Below are positions 6,081-11,612 of a stretch of DNA of 15,505 bases, piece after piece. The DNA is from Vulcanimicrobiota bacterium (GTDB taxonomy: Bacteria > Vulcanimicrobiota > Vulcanimicrobiia > Vulcanimicrobiales > Vulcanimicrobiaceae). The notes under the pieces are model-generated. The model was not told where the DNA came from. It saw nothing but the letters and a program-made list of their open reading frames with translations, and made no database searches. A program made the position numbers and the translations under genes. Numbering within the stretch: position 1 is the first letter of the stretch; each line of letters opens with the position of its first letter. Location of the stretch: positions 1 to 15,505 of the forward strand of contig JAFAMK010000243.1 in NCBI GenBank assembly GCA_019233415.1, in the 5' to 3' direction.

Positions 6081-6990
6081 GCTTCTGGACGAAGTCGCCC
6101 TTGCCTTCGCGGTCGCCCCACACGGCGAAGACCGCGTGCGTCGCGGAATCGATCGCATTCGTGTGCACGCCCGCGTCGACGGCGACCTTGTCCAGTTCCT
6201 TCGGTGCTCCACCCCGGACGAGCTGATAGCGCGTCACGCCGCCGTCGCCGGCGCACGCGAGGATGTGCTGCGTCTGGTCGAGATCGCACTGGTCGAAGCG
6301 CCCGGCCGTGGTCTGTCCGAGCTTCGTGCCGTCGGGCGAGTACGCGCTCATCACGCCGCCGCCGGCGACCACGATCTGGTCGAACCCCGCGTCGAACTGA
6401 AGCGGGTGGTTGTGCTTGATCTCCGGCGTCTTGATCGTGCGGCTCACTTCGAGCGTCTTCGGATCGATCACGGCGATCTCGGAGTCGGAGTCGATGTTCT
6501 GGTAGACCTCGTGCGTCTTCGGGTTGATCGCGAGATACTCGGGCTTGTTGCCGGGGATCTTCACGGTCTTGATCGCCTTGAACGTCTTCGCGTCGATCAC
6601 CCACACCTTCGTGCCGTCGTCCTCGTCGGCGTAGATGTGGCCGTTCGACGGATCGTAAGCGATCGCGTCGACCGCACCGTCGACCTCGACGTGGTTGACG
6701 ACCTTCAGCGCGACCGGGTCGACTTCGCTGATCGTGTTGTCGCTGCTGCCGGTGAAGACGTGACCGGTCGCGGGATCGACCGCGACGCCGTGCATCGGGC
6801 CGACGCGCACCTGACCGACGACCTTGCCGGAATCGGCGTCGACGATCAGCAGGCGCTGCGCGCCGCTGTGCGCGGCGTAGACGCGTCGGCGCTGCGCGTC
6901 GACGGTGACGTAATCGAAGCCCGAATAGACGGGGACGGGCTGCGGGGGAGCGGCGGGTGTCAGCACGGCGCTCGGTGTTCGGCCGTGCAT
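6064..6990 (-). CDS. YncE-like beta-propeller protein
   Basis: 308 aa made of repeated blade units of the form (D)xxxGxVYV.....IxVIDxxTxKVVxTIxVG. Examples are RRVYAAHSGAQRLLIVDADS (about 35-54), GHVFTGSSDNTISEVDPVAL (about 80-99), GHIYADEDDGTKVWVIDAKT (about 121-140) and HEVYQNIDSDSEIAVIDPKT (about 165-184). This is the 40-residue YVTN/YncE repeat, about seven blades. Start ATG 6990 has GAGG eight nt upstream, and an in-frame stop with no other start lies just before. The N-terminus is Pro/Ala-rich without a clear signal peptide, although many relatives are exported. It sits 34 nt downstream of the 527-aa gene on the same strand, so they are probably co-transcribed. Function is unknown; propellers mostly serve as binding scaffolds. 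Confidence 0.85.
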   Translation of the reverse strand: MHGRTPSAVLTPAAPPQPVPVYSGFDYVTVDAQRRRVYAAHSGAQRLLIVDADSGKVVGQVRVGPMHGVAVDPATGHVFTGSSDNTISEVDPVALKVVNHVEVDGAVDAIAYDPSNGHIYADEDDGTKVWVIDAKTFKAIKTVKIPGNKPEYLAINPKTHEVYQNIDSDSEIAVIDPKTLEVSRTIKTPEIKHNHPLQFDAGFDQIVVAGGGVMSAYSPDGTKLGQTTAGRFDQCDLDQTQHILACAGDGGVTRYQLVRGGAPKELDKVAVDAGVHTNAIDSATHAVFAVWGDREGKGDFVQKLIPAP

Positions 6991-7024
6991 CCCGCCGTCC
7001 TCTTCTGCTTCCCGTCGCGCGGGC

Positions 7025-8608
7025 TTAAACTGTCGCTAAGGCCCGCTCGTCGACGACCACGTACGGCGCGAGCGCCTCGGCGAGCCGTTCGGTGTGCTTC
7101 GCGGCGCGCCGTTCGTAGGCGATCAGCTCGCCGAGGCCCGCGCGCAGCCCGCGGTCGATCGCGCCCTGCACGTCCTTCAGGGCGAGTTGCTGCTGCGGAC
7201 GGGCTGCGCGCAGCCGGAAGACCTCGCGCACGATCCCGCCCAGCGCGAACTCGCGGTAGAGGTAGAGCCCGCGCAGCGGTGCGGGATCGCCGTTCGGCCG
7301 TTCGCCGATCGTCGGGTCGAACAGCGGTCCCGCGGTCTGCGGCAGGCTGCTCTTGAGCCACTGGCTGACGATGCACTGCGACGCCATACGGCCGATCGCA
7401 TCGCGCGCGTCGGCGCCGAGCAGATAGATCGGCTCGTTTCCGGTGTACTCGTTGAGCGGCGAGACCCACGGCAGCCCGGCGACCGCGGTCGCGAACATCG
7501 CGTCGATCTTCGCCTTCGGCGCGAGCCACATCGCGACGTTGCGGTGGTATTCCTTGATCTGCGCTAGATATTTCTTGCCTTGCGCCGATGCGGTGAAGCC
7601 CTTCGCATCGATCGCTTCCGGCAGCGACATGACGCCGCCCGAGGTGAACGGCCCGACGTCGCCGGTCAGGTTGACGTTGAACCAGTGGTGCCAGGTCGCG
7701 TCGGTCGCGATGCGCCCGACCGACGTCTGGTGGCCGTCGTACGCCGCCAGCACCGGGAACGTCTTGCCGTTCACCGAGCCGTAGAAGTCGTCGACGTGCG
7801 CGGTGACGGTCGCGTCGGCGATCAGCTCCGGGCGCACCGTTCCCGGCCAGGTCGTCGTCGCGTACGGCATCGACGTGCCGAACGACGAGGTGCCGCCGTA
7901 GTTTCCGGGCGCGGGGATCGCGCACTCGCCCTCGTGCATGTGGTCGGGGAGCACGTTGATCTGCCCCTTCGAGCCGCACAGCAGCGGGTGCGGGTACGAC
8001 TGCTGGAGCCACGGGAAGATCGACCAGCCGCGGTACTGGCGGACCGAGATCGTCTGCGGCCGGTCGTCGGACTGGTCGTAGAAATCGTAGTGCCCGTCGG
8101 GCCCGGGGACCATCGTGTCGTGGCGCGTCGGCCCTTCGACCGGCGGCGGATCGCCGAGCGGGCCACCGAAGCGCCACTTGCGCATCAGCCCCGCGCGCAG
8201 CAAGCCCGCGCCCATCCCGGCGCCGAGCTCTTCGTGGTCGCCGGTCGCGAAGACGCCGCCGCCCGTGTCCATGAACTGCGCGATCACGGCGTTCTCGTCG
8301 GGCGTCAGGTCGGGACCGTCGTCGCCGAAGAACCAGACCTCGTCGTACTTCGAGAGATCGACGCCGGGATTCGTGAACGCGAAGCCCGGCAGATCCGGCG
8401 TCCCGCCAGGATCGCTGCCGCGGTGCGCCTTCGTCACGTTGAAGTTCACCCACCACGGCGACTGGTTCAGCGTGTCCAGAACGTCGCTCAGGCTGAAATC
8501 CTGATTCTTGAAGTACGAGAGCCGCGTCCCGTCCATGACCATGAGAATGTTGACTTGGACCGGCGGCGGGTAGTAGACCGGCCAGTTCGGCCCTTTCGGA
8601 AGACCCAT
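7025..8608 (-). CDS. Uncharacterised 527-aa protein with a ThuA/GATase1-like N-terminal half
   Basis: I do not recognise a named family with certainty. Residues about 18-150 read as a Rossmann-like alpha/beta domain: VNILMVMDGTRLSYF, then YDEVWFFGDDGPDLTPDEN, then FMDTGGGVFATGDHEELGAG. The last resembles the elbow region of ThuA-like or class I glutamine-amidotransferase-like domains, but no Cys nucleophile stands there. Later come many His/Trp/Asp-rich segments (PTRHDTM, PDHMHEGECAIP, DGHQTSVGRIATDATWHHWF) and a helical C-terminus rich in Arg, Ala and Leu. No signal peptide or transmembrane helix is evident. Start ATG 8608 is well supported by GGAGG six nt upstream. It is probably co-transcribed with the YncE-like gene 34 nt downstream. 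Metal-dependent hydrolysis or ligand binding is possible but not shown. Confidence 0.8.
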   Translation of the reverse strand: MGLPKGPNWPVYYPPPVQVNILMVMDGTRLSYFKNQDFSLSDVLDTLNQSPWWVNFNVTKAHRGSDPGGTPDLPGFAFTNPGVDLSKYDEVWFFGDDGPDLTPDENAVIAQFMDTGGGVFATGDHEELGAGMGAGLLRAGLMRKWRFGGPLGDPPPVEGPTRHDTMVPGPDGHYDFYDQSDDRPQTISVRQYRGWSIFPWLQQSYPHPLLCGSKGQINVLPDHMHEGECAIPAPGNYGGTSSFGTSMPYATTTWPGTVRPELIADATVTAHVDDFYGSVNGKTFPVLAAYDGHQTSVGRIATDATWHHWFNVNLTGDVGPFTSGGVMSLPEAIDAKGFTASAQGKKYLAQIKEYHRNVAMWLAPKAKIDAMFATAVAGLPWVSPLNEYTGNEPIYLLGADARDAIGRMASQCIVSQWLKSSLPQTAGPLFDPTIGERPNGDPAPLRGLYLYREFALGGIVREVFRLRAARPQQQLALKDVQGAIDRGLRAGLGELIAYERRAAKHTERLAEALAPYVVVDERALATV

Positions 8609-8674
8609 TGCAAACCTCCATCCGGGCTGAGCTCGCCCGTCGGAGGACAGCCTATGCGAGGGTCCTTACCGCCG

Positions 8675-8698
8675 ACTTACCCCGGCGCGCCCGTAAGT
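8675..8698. repeat. Short inverted repeat upstream of the 527-aa gene
   Basis: ACTTAC (8675-8680) and GTAAGT (8693-8698) flank a 12-nt centre containing the palindrome GGCGCGCC. It lies in the 108-nt spacer (8609-8716) between the small TTG-start gene and the 527-aa gene, the only sizeable non-coding stretch in this part. It could be an operator or a weak stem-loop; there is no T tract on either side, so it is not a standard terminator. No convincing promoter was found in the spacer. Confidence 0.25.
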
Positions 8699-8716
8699 GC
8701 GCCGACAGCCGCGGCA

Positions 8717-8971
8717 TCAGGGGAGGTCGTGGAAGGTGCGCTTCTCCGCGCTCTCCTCGCGCTCGAGGTCGTCGAGGTAGTAATAGACGATCTTGCGGTC
8801 GTCGAACCCGACCTTTGCCAGCTCGCGGCCGCCGATCTCGACGACCTCGTGAATGTGGCCTGACTGCCCGGCATAGCGATAATTGACCTCGGTGTAGTCG
8901 GGGTCGCCGGGCTTCGGGCGGGGGACGACCTTCGTTCCGCGTAGAGGGGTACGGTGACGGTGTTCGCTCAA
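8717..8971 (-). CDS. Small protein of unknown function, TTG start
   Basis: 84 aa, not recognised. The start codon is TTG 8971, supported by AGGAG seven nt upstream (8983-8979 on the minus strand). The N-terminus is basic and Pro-rich (HRHRTPLRGTKVVPRPKPGD). The middle has beta-like alternation (YTEVNYRYAGQSGHIHEVVE), and the C-terminus is charged and helical (YYYLDDLEREESAEKRTFHD). No signal peptide or membrane segment. It is divergent from the gamma-carbonic-anhydrase-like gene, with 29 nt between start codons. Coding status rests on the good ribosome binding site, the balanced composition and the absence of any better frame here. Confidence 0.65.
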   Translation of the reverse strand: MSEHRHRTPLRGTKVVPRPKPGDPDYTEVNYRYAGQSGHIHEVVEIGGRELAKVGFDDRKIVYYYLDDLEREESAEKRTFHDLP

Positions 8972-8978
8972 ACCGAGG

Positions 8979-8988
8979 CTCCTGGAGG
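8979..8988. promoter_or_regulatory. Back-to-back ribosome binding sites in one palindrome
   Basis: CTCCTGGAGG contains AGGAG on the minus strand, seven nt before TTG 8971, and GGAGG on the plus strand, 12 nt before ATG 9001. The same ten bases therefore carry the SD of both divergent genes. Each transcript must start inside the other gene for both SDs to be included in the mRNAs. The plus-strand spacing of 12 nt is longer than ideal. Confidence 0.6.
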
Positions 8989-9000
8989 GATTCTGGCCGG

Positions 9001-9558
9001 ATGATCATCGAGTACCGCGGGAAGCGTCCGAAGGTGGCGAGCTCCGCATTCGTCGCGCCGACCGCCGTGCTGATCGGCGACGTCGAGGTAGGCGAGGAGG
9101 CGTCGATCTGGTTCGGGACCGTGATTCGCGGCGACAACGGCCCGATCCGCATCGGCAACGGCGCGAACGTCCAGGACAACTCGGTGCTGCACGTGAGCGA
9201 GCACTGCGAGACGATCGTAGAGGACGGCGCGACCGTCGGCCATTGCGCGGTCCTCGAAGACTGCCGGATCGGGCGCGGCGCGCTCGTCGGCTCGAACGCG
9301 GTCGTGCTGAACGGCGCGGTCGTCGGTGAACAAAGCCTCGTCGCCGCGGGCTCGGTCGTCGCGGCAAACGCGCAAATTCCGCCGCGCGTCGTCGTCGCCG
9401 GCGCGCCAGCCGTCGTGAAGAAGCAGCTCGAAGGCGCATCGCTGGGCTGGGTCGAGCATCCCGGCCCCGAGTACGTCGCGCTCTCGCGCTCGTACCTGCG
9501 CCACGGGATCGGCGATCCCGAGATGCACGAAATCGCCGAAACACACGCGGCACCGTAG
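9001..9558 (+). CDS. Gamma-carbonic-anhydrase-like left-handed beta-helix protein
   Basis: 185 aa, normal for the family. Hexapeptide-repeat turns run through most of the chain, for example VLIGDV, IRIGNG, TIVEDG, CRIGRG, ALVGSN and AVVGEQ, and a C-terminal helix packs on the beta-helix (SRSYLRHG). The gamma-CA core RGDNGPIRIGNGANVQDNSV (43-62) is present. Of the three zinc-ligand His expected in HV, GH and LHGC, the first two are present (His64, His81). The third is replaced by Glu86 (VGHCAVLEDC), so classical carbonic anhydrase activity is doubtful. A trimer binding another metal or an acyltransferase-like role are alternatives. The next gene, a YeiH-type transporter, starts immediately after the stop; co-transcription is nearly certain, but a functional link is only suggested. 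Confidence 0.88.
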   Translation: MIIEYRGKRPKVASSAFVAPTAVLIGDVEVGEEASIWFGTVIRGDNGPIRIGNGANVQDNSVLHVSEHCETIVEDGATVGHCAVLEDCRIGRGALVGSNAVVLNGAVVGEQSLVAAGSVVAANAQIPPRVVVAGAPAVVKKQLEGASLGWVEHPGPEYVALSRSYLRHGIGDPEMHEIAETHAAP

Positions 9559-10530
9559 TTGATTCCGGGAGTCCTTCTCGCGGCAGCGGTCGCCGTCGTT
9601 GCGGTCGTCTGCGCGCACGTCGCACCGCTCGTCGGCGCGCCGGTCTTCGCGATCGTCCTCGGCGTCGCGATCCGCGCCGCCGTGCCGCTCCCCGACCGAT
9701 GTCGACCCGGGCTCGCGTTCTCGGCCCGAACCGTCCTGCAGGCGGCGATCGTCGTCAGCGGGTTCGGCCTCTCCCTCGCAACCGTCGTGCGCACGGGCCT
9801 CGGCACCCTCCCCGTCACGCTCGGCACGATCGCCGTCGCACTGATCCTCGCACCGCTTCTCGGCCGCGCGCTGCATCTCGACAGCGCACTGCGAACGATG
9901 ATCGGCGTCGGCACCGCAATCTGCGGCGCCTCCGCGATCGCCGCCGTCTCGTCAGTCATCGAACCCGAAGAAGCCGAAATCGCACTCGCGATCGCAACGG
10001 TCTTCTTCTACAACGTCGTCGCCGTCCTGATCTTCCCGCCGATCGGCCACGCCCTCGGCCTAACGCAAGACGCCTTCGGCCTGTGGGCCGGCACCGCCAT
10101 CAACGACACGTCGTCCGTCGTCGCCGCCGGCTTCACCTACGGCAAAGAAGCCGGCGAACACGCCACCATCGTCAAACTAGCCCGCGCAACATTGATTCTG
10201 CCCATCGTCGGCGCAATCGCCCTCCTCCGCGCCGCCGCCAAACGCGCCGAAGGCGCCCACATCCCCTGGCGCCGCATCATCCCCTGGTTCATCCTCTACT
10301 TCCTAGCCGCCGCATTGGTAAACAGCACCGGCGTCGTCCCCGTTAGCTGGCACGACGGAATCGCGATGGTGGCGGTATTCCTGATCAGCGTCGCTTTGGC
10401 CGCGATCGGCCTGCAGGCTGAACTGCGCCGTCTGCTGAGGGCAGGTGCGCGACCGTTGGCGTTCGGATTCTTGTTGTGGGTTGCGGTAGCGGTGTCGTCG
10501 CTCGCGATTCAGCGCGTGACAGGCTTGTAG
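9559..10530 (+). CDS. YeiH-family putative sulfate exporter (membrane protein)
   Basis: 323 aa with about nine to ten hydrophobic segments. Family signatures are visible: VLQAAIVVSGFGLSL (about 57-71), GVGTAICGASAIAAVSSVIE (about 116-135), FFYNVVAVLIFPPIGHALGL (about 149-168), and GLWAGTAINDTSSVVAAGF (about 174-192) with IVKLARATLILPIV (about 204-217). These match the UPF0324/YeiH proteins annotated as putative sulfate exporters; the substrate is not firmly known. The start is taken as TTG 9559, directly after the TAG of the preceding gene and in the same frame. No SD is seen, and any later start would cut into the first helix. From about 10020 to 10320 the codon choice shifts to GCC/GGC/AAA/GAA rather than the GCG-rich style of its neighbours. 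The 3' end overlaps the convergent PuuD-like gene by 22 nt. Confidence 0.88.
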   Translation: MIPGVLLAAAVAVVAVVCAHVAPLVGAPVFAIVLGVAIRAAVPLPDRCRPGLAFSARTVLQAAIVVSGFGLSLATVVRTGLGTLPVTLGTIAVALILAPLLGRALHLDSALRTMIGVGTAICGASAIAAVSSVIEPEEAEIALAIATVFFYNVVAVLIFPPIGHALGLTQDAFGLWAGTAINDTSSVVAAGFTYGKEAGEHATIVKLARATLILPIVGAIALLRAAAKRAEGAHIPWRRIIPWFILYFLAAALVNSTGVVPVSWHDGIAMVAVFLISVALAAIGLQAELRRLLRAGARPLAFGFLLWVAVAVSSLAIQRVTGL

Positions 10531-11255
10531 GTACGACAAACCTGGGCGGCACTGACGAACGAGAGAAAGATTCTGCGGCTCTCGCCGCCGTCGAGCGCCC
10601 GCGTGGACTCGGGATGCCACTGGACTGCGAGCCAGAAGGGCGAGTCGAACCGTGCCTCGAGGGCTTCGATGATCCCGTCGTCGGTTCGCGCTACCACACG
10701 CAGGTCGTCAGCGCATTGGTCGACGGCCTGATGGTGCCGCGACCCCGTTTCGACCTCCAGGGTCCGGACGCTTCGCGGCAGCGTGCTGCCGGGCTCGATT
10801 CGCACGACGTGTCCGGGGATGAGGCCGCGCTCGGCGCGTCCGTCGTCGCCGCGCACCTCGTGACGATTCGCAGCATGGTCGCCAAGCGCTGCCGGAATGT
10901 CGGCGATCAGCGTCCCACCGAACGCGACGTTCGCGACCTGCAGTCCCCGGCAGATGCACAACGTCGGAAGCTTCGCGTCGCGCGCATTGCGCACGAGCGC
11001 GATTTCCAGCTCGTCACGCTCGCGGTCGACGTGCGTGATGTGCGGCGATTCCGGTGCTCCATACAGCGCCGGATCGACGTCGGCGCCGCCGGTGACCAGC
11101 AGACCGTGCACGCCTTCTAAGGACGGAAGCGGATCGGTGCTCGGATCGACCAGGATCGGTTCGGCGCCGGCCTGACGGAGCGCGTCGACGTACTCCTCGG
11201 CCTTCCCGCCGCGGAACGTCGTGACGAGAATCCGGGGCGGATCGCCGACGCCCAC
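10509..11255 (-). CDS. PuuD-like gamma-glutamyl hydrolase (class I glutamine amidotransferase family)
   Basis: 248 aa. The family cleaves gamma-glutamyl amides such as gamma-glutamyl-GABA. Visible motifs are VTGGADVDPALYG (54-66), the nucleophile elbow LCICRGLQVANVAFGGTL (99-116) with Cys102, SRHHQAVD (172-179), and the His-Glu pair in AVQWHPE (210-216; His214, Glu216). All three triad residues are present, so it should be active. Start GTG 11255 lies six nt after the stop of the VOC gene without an obvious SD, suggesting coupling. Substrate is unproven: no polyamine genes are nearby, and the neighbours (dnaB, VOC protein) do not point to a pathway. Confidence 0.9.
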   Translation of the reverse strand: MGVGDPPRILVTTFRGGKAEEYVDALRQAGAEPILVDPSTDPLPSLEGVHGLLVTGGADVDPALYGAPESPHITHVDRERDELEIALVRNARDAKLPTLCICRGLQVANVAFGGTLIADIPAALGDHAANRHEVRGDDGRAERGLIPGHVVRIEPGSTLPRSVRTLEVETGSRHHQAVDQCADDLRVVARTDDGIIEALEARFDSPFWLAVQWHPESTRALDGGESRRIFLSFVSAAQVCRTYKPVTR

Positions 11256-11261
11256 GGCGCG

Positions 11262-11612
11262 CTAGCGGGCGAAGAGTTCGATTGTGTAGTGGTCGGGGTC
11301 GGTGACGAAGAGGGCTCGGCCGCCACCGTCGCGGTCGTAGGTGTCGGTGCCGACCCGTTCGGCGATCGCGTCGAGGGCAGCGGCATCAGGGACGCGGAGA
11401 CCTAGCTCGAACTTGGCTCGCTCGGTTGGTGGAGCGTGCTCGAAGACGAGGGTGAACTCGCCGAACGTGATTCGGATCGCGTCGCCGTGGCGGGTCGGGG
11501 TGATCCCGAGGATGCGCGCATAGAACTGCTCGGTCGCGTCGATGTCCGCGACTCCGAGCGTCAGCTGCGCGGGGATGATCCCGCCGGTACCCTGCATGAT
11601 CTCGATCATCAC
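11262..11612 (-). CDS. VOC-fold protein (glyoxalase/bleomycin-resistance/dioxygenase superfamily)
   Basis: 116 aa single VOC module with two beta-alpha-beta-beta-beta units: AQLTLGVADIDATEQFYARI (15-34) and KFELGLRVPDAAALDAIAER (67-86), ending VTDPDHYTIELFA. The putative metal ligands follow the VOC pattern, with Gln16, Glu69 and the Glu of YTIELF, a weak set compared with glyoxalase I. The start is GTG 11612 or ATG 11609, immediately after the dnaB TAG with no gap, so translation is probably coupled to dnaB. ATG 11597 is a third option. Function cannot be named: the superfamily includes lyases, dioxygenases, epimerases and drug-binding proteins. Confidence 0.85.
   Translation of the reverse strand: MMIEIMQGTGGIIPAQLTLGVADIDATEQFYARILGITPTRHGDAIRITFGEFTLVFEHAPPTERAKFELGLRVPDAAALDAIAERVGTDTYDRDGGGRALFVTDPDHYTIELFAR

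Noticed and set aside
4659..6212. Minus-strand frame opposite the ABC genes
   Set aside because: Low-complexity Arg/Asp/Glu/His sequence, an antisense shadow of the permease and ATPase genes.
10509..10530. Bidirectional terminator between the YeiH-like and PuuD-like genes
   Set aside because: The genes overlap by 22 nt, and no hairpin with T tracts is evident.
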